From Xylanimonas cellulosilytica DSM 15894 (GTDB lineage Bacteria; Actinomycetota; Actinomycetes; Actinomycetales; Cellulomonadaceae): DNA of 64,000 nucleotides. Below the pieces are notes generated by a model. The model worked only from the letters and a program-made list of their open reading frames with translations, was not told the DNA's origin and did no database searches. A program made the position numbers and the translations under genes. The stretch covers positions 2,108,001 through 2,172,000 of the forward strand of contig NC_013530.1 of the NCBI RefSeq assembly GCF_000024965.1, read 5' to 3'. Position 1 is the first letter of the stretch. Each line of letters begins with the position of its first letter. Positions 41,315-49,888 of this stretch are shown one piece after another.

Positions 41315-42481
41315 CCGGAGGTCGGGGCCGCTGCCCTCCCCGAGCCCATGGATGCTCCGTGCGCGGACCCATCCCGGGGGCACGGCGGCGTCGAGCGCGG
41401 CCGCGAGCAGCAGCCCGAGGCGGTAGGCGTCGTCGACGCGGAGCGCCTCGGCGCAGCGGTAGCTCGCCCGCGCGCCCTCACCCGACCACCAGGCGAGGAA
41501 GGCCAGGAGGGTCAGGGGTGCGGCGGTGCGCCGACGGGCGGCGTGCGCGACGACGCTCTCCAGCAGGGCGACGCACACGCGGGTCCGCTCCTCGTCAGGG
41601 CGGCGTGCGGCGTCGGGGTCGACGACGGTGGCGATGGCCTCGCCGACGGCCGCGTCGGTCTCCTGGTCCGTCGTCTCCCCCGCGGCGACGGTGGCGGCGA
41701 GCGCCGCCCTGCCGGGCACGAACCACAGCAGCACGGCGTCGCGCACCCAGCGGTCCTCGAGCGCGGCGGCGAGGCGGCCGAGCAGCGCGGGCGAGGGGTT
41801 CCCACCGGCGGCGACGACCGCCGTCGCCTCGGTCCACGCGTCGAAGGACCGCGAGCGCCACCCCCGCTCCTCGCCGGCGTCGCACGCGTCGGTCCGCGCC
41901 CGGTCCCAGCGCCGGGCGGCGCGGCTCGCGAGGTTGCGTTGCGCCTGGTCGGCGCGCGGGATGCGGTACAGCGCGTCCCGCGACGGCATGGGGGCCCGGC
42001 CGGAGAGGACGAGCTGCGCACCGGGTTCCGTGGACTCCAGCCCGTCGAGCCCGAACCCGTCGGTCGGGCAGCACACCGGGTCCGTGCAGTCGAGGGACCG
42101 GTAGCGCTGCGGGCCGACGACCCACGCCTCGTGCTCGGGCACGACGGCGTCGAGCGCGGCGGAGAACGCGTCGGCGGCGGCGCGGGCCGGGGTGCCGGGG
42201 CCGACGTCGTCGGCGGTGTACACGACCACCCAGGCGGAGACGGTCCCGTCCTGGGCCGCACGGGTGGCGACCAGCTCGGCGACCTCGGCGCGGTCTGCCG
42301 GGCGGCGCAGGTCGGCCAGGTCGGTGCGGGCGACGAGGCCCAGGTCGCCCCCGGGTCGCACGCACACGACGAGGAGGCACTCGGCGGGCCGGTAGCCGAG
42401 GGCGTAGGGGACGACGGACAGCAGGTCGCGCGTGTCGCGGACCTGCACGGTGGGGGCGGCCGGTGCCGCGGTCGGTGTCAT
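41312..42481 (-). CDS. DUF4192 family protein (389 aa)
   Basis: This protein is of the actinobacterial DUF4192 family. It has the N-terminal hallmark RDLLSVVPYALGYRPAECLL followed by VVCVRPGGDLGLVARTDLAD. The middle has a Cys-rich DCTDPVCCPTDGFGLD, and the C-terminal half is helical (LLAFLAWWSGEGARASYRCA). It is cytoplasmic and the function is unknown. The ATG at 42481 fits the conserved start; the longer frame upstream is intergenic. Confidence 0.85.
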   Translation of the reverse strand: MTPTAAPAAPTVQVRDTRDLLSVVPYALGYRPAECLLVVCVRPGGDLGLVARTDLADLRRPADRAEVAELVATRAAQDGTVSAWVVVYTADDVGPGTPARAAADAFSAALDAVVPEHEAWVVGPQRYRSLDCTDPVCCPTDGFGLDGLESTEPGAQLVLSGRAPMPSRDALYRIPRADQAQRNLASRAARRWDRARTDACDAGEERGWRSRSFDAWTEATAVVAAGGNPSPALLGRLAAALEDRWVRDAVLLWFVPGRAALAATVAAGETTDQETDAAVGEAIATVVDPDAARRPDEERTRVCVALLESVVAHAARRRTAAPLTLLAFLAWWSGEGARASYRCAEALRVDDAYRLGLLLAAALDAAVPPGWVRARSIHGLGEGSGPDLR

Positions 42482-42649
42482 GGCGTCGATCCCAGCAACC
42501 GGCGCTGCGGCGCGACGGGTGCGGAGGGCCTGGCTGTTCACGACGTGCCCGATCCCGGGCCTGTGGATCATGTCCGGGGCAGTGCCTGCCTACGCATGAC
42601 CGTCGACGGCACTCCGGGGGCGACCGGCGGCCGGTCGTGGCGCGCCCGC

Positions 42650-42655
42650 TACGGT
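42650..42655 (+). promoter_or_regulatory. Leaderless -10 box TACGGT
   Basis: It lies 6 bases before the GTG at 42662 of the lipoprotein gene. Confidence 0.5.
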
Positions 42656-42661
42656 GTGCGG

Positions 42662-43213
42662 GTGACCCGCCGCCCGTCCGCGCCCGCCGCCCTCGCGGCA
42701 CTGGTCGGGGTCGCCCTGGTCACGGTCGTGCTGGCCGCCGGCTGCACTCCCGCGCCGTCCGGCAGGCTCGGCACCCCCGCCGATGACATGCCGTCCGTCC
42801 AGCCGTCGCCACCCGCACCGGTCACGGCCCTGCCGACGTTCGACGCGTCGACCGCCGTCGGCGGCTACGCCGAGGGCTTCCCGCAGGACCTCCTGCCCAC
42901 GCCGGCCGGCGCGCAGATCGTCGCGAGCTCGGCGCAGTCCGACGACGGCGGGCTGACGCGCGTCTCTCTGAACCTGTCCTCGGCGCGCACCACCGACGAG
43001 GTCCTGGCAGACGTGGGTGCGCCGCTGGCCGCCGCAGGCTTCGCCGAGACCGCGGCGGGCGCCGGGTCCGGGCTCACGGCGCAGACCGCGTGGACGCGCC
43101 GTACCGACCGCCCGGAGGGCCAGCTCGTCGAGACGCTGCTGGTCGGCGTCCTGGACGACGGCGCCCGCAGGCTCGTCACGATCAGCGGCACCGTGCAGGC
43201 CCCGCAGGGCTGA
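42662..43213 (+). CDS. Predicted lipoprotein (183 aa)
   Basis: The start VTRRPSAPAALAALVGVALV is followed by VTVVLAAGC, a clean lipobox with Cys near residue 28. The mature part is Pro/Ser/Thr-rich, then has a domain with SSAQSDDGGLTRVSLNLSSA and LVGVLDDGARRLVTISGTVQ. I do not recognise the family. An upstream ATG (42597) would place the signal sequence internally and is rejected. It precedes the polyprenyl synthase gene by 35 bases. Confidence 0.75.
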   Translation: MTRRPSAPAALAALVGVALVTVVLAAGCTPAPSGRLGTPADDMPSVQPSPPAPVTALPTFDASTAVGGYAEGFPQDLLPTPAGAQIVASSAQSDDGGLTRVSLNLSSARTTDEVLADVGAPLAAAGFAETAAGAGSGLTAQTAWTRRTDRPEGQLVETLLVGVLDDGARRLVTISGTVQAPQG

Positions 43214-43236
43214 GCCGCCCCGCGCGGCCGCTGGCA

Positions 43237-43242
43237 TAGGGT
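43237..43242 (+). promoter_or_regulatory. Leaderless -10 box TAGGGT
   Basis: It lies 6 bases before the ATG at 43249 of the polyprenyl synthase gene. Confidence 0.5.
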
Positions 43243-43248
43243 GCCAGC

Positions 43249-44346
43249 ATGCCTGCCGTCGTCGATCTCGAGAACCTCCGCGCCGACGTCGACGCCGCCG
43301 TCGCGCGGCATCTCGAGGCACTGGAGGCCCAGGTCGCGGCACTCGGCCGTCCGGCGACCGCGCTGACCGCTCAGGCGGCGGCCCTGCTGGGCGGTGGCAA
43401 GCGGCTGCGTGCCGCGTTCGCGTACTGGTCGTTCCGGGCGCACGGTGGTGCCGACGCGGGCCCGGAACGCGAGGCCGTGGTCCGCACGGGCGCCGCGCTG
43501 GAGCTGTTCCAGGCCGCGGCCCTGCTGCACGACGACGTCATGGACGCCTCCGACACCCGGCGCGGCCAGCCCACCGCGCATCGTGCCTTCGAGGCCCGCC
43601 ACGCGACGGCCGGCTGGGCGGGCGAACCCGTCCGGTTCGGCGAGTCCGCGGCGATCCTGCTCGGGGACCTGTGCCTGGTCGCCACGCAGCGGGAGATCGC
43701 CGAGGCCCTCGCTCCCCTGCCCCGCGAGCGCGCCGAGGCGGTCCGGGCCGCGTTCGACACCATGCAGAGCGAGGTCATCGTCGGGCAGTACCTCGACGTG
43801 CTCGTCCAGGCGGAACCGTGGGGGCTCGACCCGCACGCCGACGAGGAGCGCGCCCGGGCGGTGATCCGCGCGAAGACCACCAGCTACTCGGTGCGGCAGC
43901 CGCTCGTCGTCGGCGCGCTGATCGCGGGCGCGACGCCCGCCCAGGTCGCGGCGGTCGCCGCCGTCGGGCTCCCGCTCGGGGAGGCGTTCCAGCTGCGCGA
44001 CGACGTCCTCGGCGTCTTCGGCGACCCGGAGGTCACCGGCAAGCCCGCCGGGGACGACCTGCGCGAGGGCAAGCGCACCGTGCTCGCCGCGCGCACGATG
44101 GCGGCGGGCGACGCCGCCCAGCGTGCGCTGCTGGCCGAGCGCCTCGGCGACGCGCACCTGACCGACGACGACGTCGCCGCGCTGCGCGAGGCCGTCGTCG
44201 CGTCGGGCGCGCTGGCCGGCGTCGAGGCCCTCATCGCCGAGCTGGCCGACGACGCGATCTCCCGGCTGGAGGCTGCCGACCTTGCGGCGCCCGGCAAGGA
44301 CGTGCTGCTCGAGCTCGCCCACGCGGCCGTCGACCGCGCGTTCTGA
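43249..44346 (+). CDS. Polyprenyl diphosphate synthase (geranylgeranyl-type, 365 aa)
   Basis: This is an all-helical trans-prenyl synthase. The first aspartate motif is in LLHDDVMDASDTRRG (about residues 97-111). The second, LRDDVLGVFGDPEVTGKPAG (about 246), is in the DDxxG-type form of actinobacterial GGPP-type enzymes, followed by GDDLREGKRTVL. Product chain length cannot be read with confidence. It supplies isoprenoid diphosphates for quinones or carotenoids. In mycobacteria an idsA2-like synthase lies in the same neighbourhood as Rv2175c and pknL, as here. Confidence 0.9.
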   Translation: MPAVVDLENLRADVDAAVARHLEALEAQVAALGRPATALTAQAAALLGGGKRLRAAFAYWSFRAHGGADAGPEREAVVRTGAALELFQAAALLHDDVMDASDTRRGQPTAHRAFEARHATAGWAGEPVRFGESAAILLGDLCLVATQREIAEALAPLPRERAEAVRAAFDTMQSEVIVGQYLDVLVQAEPWGLDPHADEERARAVIRAKTTSYSVRQPLVVGALIAGATPAQVAAVAAVGLPLGEAFQLRDDVLGVFGDPEVTGKPAGDDLREGKRTVLAARTMAAGDAAQRALLAERLGDAHLTDDDVAALREAVVASGALAGVEALIAELADDAISRLEAADLAAPGKDVLLELAHAAVDRAF

Positions 44347-44405
44347 GGCCCGCGCTCTCAGCGGCCTGCGCGTTCCGTGGCCCGCGCGCCCCGCGCGCGC
44401 CCGCG

Positions 44406-44777
44406 TCAGAAGCCCAGCGTCTGCGCCACCCGGCGCACCTCCGCACGGCGCCCCGCGCGCAGCGCCTCGATCGGCGCGACCCCCAGGGCATCCTCGGGCG
44501 TGAACAGCCACGCGAGGATCTCATCGTCCGTGAAGCCCTGGTCGCCGAGCACCACCACGGTGCCGCGCAGCGTCGGCAGCACGTGCTCTCCGCCGTCGTC
44601 GGCAGGGACGAGGAACGCCTCCGGCACCTGGAACGTGGTGCGCTCGCCGCGCTTGACCCCGACGAGGGCACGGTCGCGCACCAGGCCACGCACCCGCGAC
44701 ACCTCGACGCCGAGCCGCTCGGCGAGGTCGGGCAGGGTCAGCCAGCGAGGGACGAGGGCGTCAAGGTCGGTGCTCAC
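44406..44777 (-). CDS. Rv2175c family DNA-binding protein (123 aa)
   Basis: The N-terminal winged helix-turn-helix (WLTLPDLAERLGVEVSRVRG then LVRDRALVGVKRGE) and the C-terminal half (VVLGDQGFTDDEILAWLFT, then PEDALGVAPIEALRAGRR) match the Rv2175c family. In Mycobacterium tuberculosis Rv2175c binds DNA and is phosphorylated by PknL, whose gene is adjacent. Here too the kinase gene lies next door, divergent. GTG at 44777 with TAGGCT 6 bases upstream suggests leaderless expression. Confidence 0.9.
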   Translation of the reverse strand: MSTDLDALVPRWLTLPDLAERLGVEVSRVRGLVRDRALVGVKRGERTTFQVPEAFLVPADDGGEHVLPTLRGTVVVLGDQGFTDDEILAWLFTPEDALGVAPIEALRAGRRAEVRRVAQTLGF

Positions 44778-44880
44778 GCACGAAGCCTACGGCGCGCCGG
44801 CCGCGAGCCGGGACGAGCGTGACGCGCCGGGCGGGGGCGCGCCGCCACCGCGGTTCCGGGCCATCCGGACCGCCCCTTCG

Positions 44881-44886
44881 TAGAAT
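44881..44886 (+). promoter_or_regulatory. Leaderless -10 box TAGAAT of the kinase gene
   Basis: It lies 6 bases before the GTG at 44893, with no Shine-Dalgarno. Confidence 0.55.
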
Positions 44887-44892
44887 CGCCAG

Positions 44893-46992
44893 GTGGCACA
44901 GGTGACGACCGACCCGTTGCTCGGCCGCCTTGTGGACGGGCGGTACGAGATCACCGCGCGCATCGCGCGTGGCGGGATGGCGACGGTCTACCTCGCCCTC
45001 GACCGCCGGCTCGACCGCCAGGTCGCGCTCAAGGTCATGCACCCCCACCTGGCCGACGGCGTCGAGGGCGCCGCCTTCGTCTCCCGCTTCCGCCGCGAGG
45101 CGCGGGCCGCCGCCCGCCTCGCCCACCCGGGCGTCGTCGCCGTCTACGACCAGGGCTTCGACGGCGAGACCAGCTACCTGACCATGGAGTACGTCCCCGG
45201 CAGCAACCTGCGGCGCCTGCTGCGGTCCGAGGGCACCGTGCCGCTCGGACGCACGCTCGACATCCTGGACCAGGTGCTCGGGGCGCTCGCCGCCGCCCAC
45301 CGCAAGGGTCTCGTGCACCGAGACGTCAAGCCCGAGAACGTGCTGATCACCGCGTACGAGGGTGGTGCCGGCGACGACGCGGACGGCCGGGTCAAGGTGG
45401 CCGACTTCGGCCTGGCCCGCGCGGTCACCGAGGTCACGAGCACCACGACCGGCACGATCCTCGGCACCGTCGCCTACCTCGCCCCCGAGGTCATCGCCAC
45501 CGGCGCCTGCGACGCCCGCACCGACGTCTACGCCGTCGGCGTCCTCGCCTTCGAGATGCTCACGGGCACCCTCCCGCACGACGGCACGACGCCGATCCAG
45601 GTCGCGTTCCAGCAGGTGCACGACGACATCGCGTCGCCCGCGACGCTCGTGCCGTGGCTGCCCGAACCGGTCGCCGAGCTCGTCACCCGGTTCGTGTCCC
45701 GCGACCCCGCACGGCGCCCCGTCGATGGCGGCGAGGCGCTCGACGCGCTGCGCGCCGCGCGCCTGGCGATCCGCTCCACCGACCCCGAGGCGCTCGGGCG
45801 CCGCGCCGACCCGCCGGCCGGCTTCGCGCCCGCCCCGCGCCCCGGCCCGTCCGCTGACCCGTCCGACGACGACGACGCGGACTCCCCCACGTCCGGCGAC
45901 TCCCTCGACGCCGACCAGCTCGACGCCATCCCCGTCGCCGCCACCGTCTCCCCCGCGACCCCGCCCGAGGGGATCGACGCGTGGTTCCCGCCGGAGGGCT
46001 CCGACCTGGCGACCGAGCGCGTCGTCGAGCAGCCCACCACCCGCGTCGACGCCTCCGACCCTCCGGCGCCGGCCGCCCCCGACGCCCCCCGACGACGGCG
46101 CTGGCCGCGCGTGCTCGCCTGGGTCCTCACGCTCACCGTGCTCCTGGGCGGGGGCGGTTACGGCGCCTGGTGGTGGTTCGAGGACGGCCCCGGCGCCTGG
46201 ACCACCGTCCCGGCCGGGCTGGAGAACGCCACCCTCGACGAGGCCGCCGAGATCCTCGCCGCCCACGGCCTGGAGGCGGACAGCACGGAGGCGCACGACG
46301 ACGCGGTACCCGAGGGTGCCGTCGTCTCGGTGAGCCCGGGCGAGGGTGGCGACGTGCGCAAGGACGGCACCGTCGAGCTCGTGGTCTCCCTCGGGGTCCG
46401 CATGGTCACCGTCCCCGAGGGCCTGGTCGGAGCCCAGCAGTCCGACGCCGAGGCGGCGCTCACGGCGGCCGAGCTCACGGTCGGCCGGGCGACGCAGGAG
46501 TGGTCCGACACCGTCCCGCAGGGCGAGGTCATGGCCGCGTCGCACGACGCGAACGAGTCGGTGCCGCACTCCACGGCCGTGACACTCACCGTCTCGGGGG
46601 GTCCGGCGCCCGTCACCGTCACCCAGCAGGTGGGGCGTGACCGCGCGGACGCGCAGGCCGCGCTCGAGGACCTGGGGTTCGCCGTCGAGCTCACCGAGGA
46701 CGAGGCGTCCGAGACGGTGCCGGCCGGACGCGTGATCCGCCAGTCCCCCGAGAGCGGCACGCGCGCCCACCGGCTCGACACCGTGACCCTGACGGTGTCG
46801 TCGGGCCCGCCGATCATCGAGGTGCCGAACGTCGTCGGGCTGCGGACCGGTGCCGCGACCGACGCCCTGACCGAGGCCGGCTTCGAGGTCGAGACGGTCA
46901 AGTACCTGGGCGGCATCCTCGACACCGTCCGCTTCCAGGACCCCGAGGGCACGGCTCCGAAGGGGTCACCCGTCCGGATCACCGTCTGGTGA
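44893..46992 (+). CDS. Ser/Thr protein kinase with four PASTA repeats (PknL locus)
   Basis: The kinase domain spans about residues 15-280: glycine loop RIARGGMATVYLALD, catalytic VHRDVKPENVLI, DFGLAR and the APEV site. It is followed by an acidic, Pro-rich linker. A single membrane helix (VLAWVLTLTVLLGGGGYG) lies at about 413-430. Four PASTA repeats (about 435-699) are outside the cell, each with a VSPG- or VSGGP-type end. By position it is PknL, but mycobacterial PknL lacks PASTA repeats, so it resembles PknB in architecture. It probably senses cell-wall muropeptides and phosphorylates the Rv2175c-like protein. Confidence 0.9.
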   Translation: MAQVTTDPLLGRLVDGRYEITARIARGGMATVYLALDRRLDRQVALKVMHPHLADGVEGAAFVSRFRREARAAARLAHPGVVAVYDQGFDGETSYLTMEYVPGSNLRRLLRSEGTVPLGRTLDILDQVLGALAAAHRKGLVHRDVKPENVLITAYEGGAGDDADGRVKVADFGLARAVTEVTSTTTGTILGTVAYLAPEVIATGACDARTDVYAVGVLAFEMLTGTLPHDGTTPIQVAFQQVHDDIASPATLVPWLPEPVAELVTRFVSRDPARRPVDGGEALDALRAARLAIRSTDPEALGRRADPPAGFAPAPRPGPSADPSDDDDADSPTSGDSLDADQLDAIPVAATVSPATPPEGIDAWFPPEGSDLATERVVEQPTTRVDASDPPAPAAPDAPRRRRWPRVLAWVLTLTVLLGGGGYGAWWWFEDGPGAWTTVPAGLENATLDEAAEILAAHGLEADSTEAHDDAVPEGAVVSVSPGEGGDVRKDGTVELVVSLGVRMVTVPEGLVGAQQSDAEAALTAAELTVGRATQEWSDTVPQGEVMAASHDANESVPHSTAVTLTVSGGPAPVTVTQQVGRDRADAQAALEDLGFAVELTEDEASETVPAGRVIRQSPESGTRAHRLDTVTLTVSSGPPIIEVPNVVGLRTGAATDALTEAGFEVETVKYLGGILDTVRFQDPEGTAPKGSPVRITVW

Positions 46993-47007
46993 CCGGCTGC
47001 GGGCCCG

Positions 47008-48369
47008 TCAGCGCGCCTGCAGCATCTCCGCGACGAGGAACGCCGTCTCCAGCGACTGCTGGTGGTTGAGGCGCGGGTCCACCAGCGTCTCGTACCGCCG
47101 GGCCAGGCCGGCCTCGTCGATCTGCCCCGCCCCGCCCAGCACCTCGGTGACGTCGTCGCCCGTGAGCTCCATGTGCAACCCGCCCGGGACGGTCCCCGCC
47201 GCACGGTGCACCTCGAAGAAGCCCTGCACCTCGTCGAGCACGTCGACGAAGCGCCGGGTCTTGTAGCCGGTGCCGGACGTGATGGTGTTGCCGTGCATGG
47301 GATCGGTCATCCAGGTGACCGCCACACCGGCGGCCGTGACCTTCTCGACCAGGCCGGGCAGCACGTCGCGCACCTTCCCGGCGCCCATCCGGGCCACGAA
47401 CGTCAGGCGGCCGGGCGCGTTCTCCGGGTTGAGCCTCGCCGCGAGCGCCAACGCGTCGTCGGGTGACGTCGTCGGGCCGAGCTTGACGCCGATCGGGTTG
47501 GCGACACGGGACAGGAACTCGATGTGCGCTCCCCCGAGCTGGCGGGTGCGCTCCCCGATCCACAGGAAGTGCGCGCTGGTGTCGTAGGCGTGCCCGGTGC
47601 GGGCGTCGACGCGGGTGAGGGCGCGTTCGTAGTCGAGCACGAGCGCCTCGTGCGACAGGTACAGGTCGACGCTGCGCAGGGCCTCGAAGTCCGCGCCGCA
47701 CGCCTCCATGAACCGGATGGCGCGGTCGATCTCGGCGGCGGTGCGCTCGTAGCGCGCATACGTGGGGTTGCGCATGAAGCCGCGGTTCCACTCGTGGACC
47801 TGCCGCAGGTCGGCGTAGCCGCCCTGCGTGAAGGCACGGACCACGTTGGCCGTGGCGGCCGAGATCCGGTACGCCTGCTCCAGGCGGGCCGGGTCCGGTG
47901 TGCGGGCCTCGGGTGTGAACTCGAAGCCGTTGATCATGTCGCCGCGGTAGGCGGGCAGGGTCACGCCGTCGCGGGTCTCGTCGTCGGACGAGCGCGGCTT
48001 GGCGTACTGGCCGGCCAGGCGACCGATCTTCACCACGGGCATCGAGGCGCCGTGGGTGAGGATCACGGCCATCTGCAAGATGGTGCGGATCTTGTTGCGG
48101 ATGCGGGTCGCGTTCGCCTCCGCGAAGATCTCCGCGCAGTCACCGCCCTGGAGCACGAACGCCTCGCCACGGCTCGCGGCGGCGAGCTTGGCGCGCAGGC
48201 CGTCCGCCTCGGCCGGGAGCACCAGGGGTGCCGCCTGGCCGAGCCGGGCCGTCGTCGCCGCGAGCGCCGCGGCGTCGGGCCACGTGGGCTGCTGCAGCGC
48301 GACCAGCGCGCGGAAGCCGTCCAGGTCCTGTGCCAGGGCGCCGGACGGCGAGTCGACTGCGGTACTCAT
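47008..48369 (-). CDS. aroG: 3-deoxy-7-phosphoheptulonate synthase, class II
   Basis: This is a class II DAHP synthase, the first enzyme of the shikimate pathway (PEP plus erythrose 4-phosphate). Signatures are AFVLQGGDCAEIFAEANATR, VVKIGRLAGQYAKPRSSDDE and VTWMTDPMHGNTITSGTGYK. The length (453) fits. The ATG at 48369 has GGAG 7 bases upstream, and that site borders the REP array at 48381. AroG next to the PknL-like gene repeats the mycobacterial order. Confidence 0.93.
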   Translation of the reverse strand: MSTAVDSPSGALAQDLDGFRALVALQQPTWPDAAALAATTARLGQAAPLVLPAEADGLRAKLAAASRGEAFVLQGGDCAEIFAEANATRIRNKIRTILQMAVILTHGASMPVVKIGRLAGQYAKPRSSDDETRDGVTLPAYRGDMINGFEFTPEARTPDPARLEQAYRISAATANVVRAFTQGGYADLRQVHEWNRGFMRNPTYARYERTAAEIDRAIRFMEACGADFEALRSVDLYLSHEALVLDYERALTRVDARTGHAYDTSAHFLWIGERTRQLGGAHIEFLSRVANPIGVKLGPTTSPDDALALAARLNPENAPGRLTFVARMGAGKVRDVLPGLVEKVTAAGVAVTWMTDPMHGNTITSGTGYKTRRFVDVLDEVQGFFEVHRAAGTVPGGLHMELTGDDVTEVLGGAGQIDEAGLARRYETLVDPRLNHQQSLETAFLVAEMLQAR

Positions 48370-48380
48370 GGATCTCCGAT

Positions 48381-48570
48381 GGTTGAGCCTGTCGAAACCC
48401 CAGGCGTGCGGCGGCCCGGTGGTTGAGCCGCACCCTCCGGTGGTTGAGCCGCACGCTCCGGTGGTTGAGCCTGTCGAAACCACCTGCCGCTGGGACGTGG
48501 GGTGGTTTCGACAGGCTCGACCACCGGGTTCGGCTCGACCACCGGGTTCGGCTCAACCACCGGGTTCGGC
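48381..48570. repeat. REP-like array
   Basis: There are copies of GGTTGAGCCTGTCGAAACC and half copies (GGTGGTTGAGCCG). Full copies lie at 48381-48399 and 48460-48484, with an inverted full copy at 48501-48525, which can pair with the second into a 25-bp hairpin with one mismatch. Half units occur near 48419, 48439 and, inverted, 48532-48570. It fills the gap between the pfp and aroG genes. Confidence 0.85.
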
Positions 48571-48571
48571 G

Positions 48572-49798
48572 TCAGTGCGCGGCGGGTGCGGCCGGCTTGA
48601 ACGGCTGGCCGATCTCGCCGAGCAGGTCGGTGAACCACTCCTGGTTCACGTCGAACGCCTTGCCGCCGGCGATGCGCGGGAACGCGATCGCCTTGAGCTT
48701 GTCGCCGTCCTCCTCGTCGTGGCCGATGACGCCGGCCTCGCCGCGCAGGGCGCACTCGACGGCCAGGTCGGTCATCGACTTGATGAGGCGCAGGTCCTCG
48801 GCGTTCGCGGCCGCGGCACGCGAGAAGTAGCCCGACTTCTGGACCATGACCTTCTCGGCGCCGAGCTTCTCGGCGAACTGCTTGGCGAACCACTGGCCGG
48901 GGTTGATCTCGTCGAGGCGCACGTGACCGAACGGGTCGCGGGCCGGCGGGGTGCCGGCGGCCTCGAGCTGCTCGACGATCTCGTGCATGCCGGCGCCCTC
49001 GGAGAGCCAGATGTTGACGTTGCCCTGCTCGTCCATGACCGCCTTGAGGCGCGCGGCCTCGGCGTCGATGTCGATCGCGAGCTCGGGCAGGAACACGGCG
49101 TGGATGTCCCAGCGCTCGCGGGTCAGGCCGAGTGCGGGGGCGTACTCCTTGGCGTCGAGACGCTTGCGGTACTCGGCGGCCGAGGCGGCGGTCAGCCAGC
49201 CGCAGTGGCGGCCCATGACCTCGTGCACGATGAGCATGCGCGGGCCCGAGCGGTGCTCGCCGATGACGTTCTCGCCGAAGAGGGCGGTCTGCTCGGCCGA
49301 CGTCCACGCACCGAGCGACTGGCGGATCGGCACCACGTCGTTGTCGATGGTCTTGGGCAGGCCGACGACGGTGAGCTCGTAGCCGTTGTCGTGCAGGTAG
49401 GCGGCCAGGTCGGCGGCGGTGGTGTTGGTGTCGTCGCCACCGATGGTGTGCAGGACGTCGACGCCGTCGGCCTTGAGCTGCTCCGCGGCGACGGTCAGCG
49501 GGTTCTCGCCCTCCTTGACCAGGCCGCGCTTGACGGCGTCGGCCACGTTGGTGAGCTTGACGCGCGAGTTGCCGATCGGCGAGCCGCCGAAGCGGTGGAG
49601 GATGCCGGCCTGCTTGCGGCCCGCCTCGTCGATGACGATCTTGTTGCCGGTCAGCAGGCCGTGGTAGCCGTGCTGGTAGGCGATGATCTCGATCGACGGG
49701 TCGAGCTCGTTGTACCGCTCGATGAGCCCGCCGACGGCGGACGAGAGGCACGGGGCGAAGCCGCCGGCCGTCAGAAGGGCCACGCGACGAACAGCCAT
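48572..49798 (-). CDS. Pyrophosphate-dependent 6-phosphofructokinase (408 aa)
   Basis: This is a PFK family enzyme of the PPi type. The glycine loop reads TIGGDDTNTTA (GGDD, where ATP-PFKs have GGDGS), and the substrate motif is LPKTIDNDVVPI (PKTIDND rather than PGTIDND). Both are markers for pyrophosphate use. It converts fructose 6-phosphate and PPi to fructose 1,6-bisphosphate, reversibly. The ATG at 49798 has GAAAGG 8 bases upstream; an earlier GTG is less likely. Confidence 0.9.
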   Translation of the reverse strand: MAVRRVALLTAGGFAPCLSSAVGGLIERYNELDPSIEIIAYQHGYHGLLTGNKIVIDEAGRKQAGILHRFGGSPIGNSRVKLTNVADAVKRGLVKEGENPLTVAAEQLKADGVDVLHTIGGDDTNTTAADLAAYLHDNGYELTVVGLPKTIDNDVVPIRQSLGAWTSAEQTALFGENVIGEHRSGPRMLIVHEVMGRHCGWLTAASAAEYRKRLDAKEYAPALGLTRERWDIHAVFLPELAIDIDAEAARLKAVMDEQGNVNIWLSEGAGMHEIVEQLEAAGTPPARDPFGHVRLDEINPGQWFAKQFAEKLGAEKVMVQKSGYFSRAAAANAEDLRLIKSMTDLAVECALRGEAGVIGHDEEDGDKLKAIAFPRIAGGKAFDVNQEWFTDLLGEIGQPFKPAAPAAH

Positions 49799-49888
49799 GT
49801 CAGGCACCTTTCGGTGTTGGGGGTGGGGCTGCTGTCGATCCTAGAGCCCTCGCCCGGGCCCGGCTGCCGGGCGGCGCAGCGTGAGACC

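Noticed and set aside
44383-44397. CGCGCG-ccc-CGCGCG hairpin as a terminator
   Set aside because: The alternating CG stretch is self-complementary in many registers and has no T tract; too weak to call.
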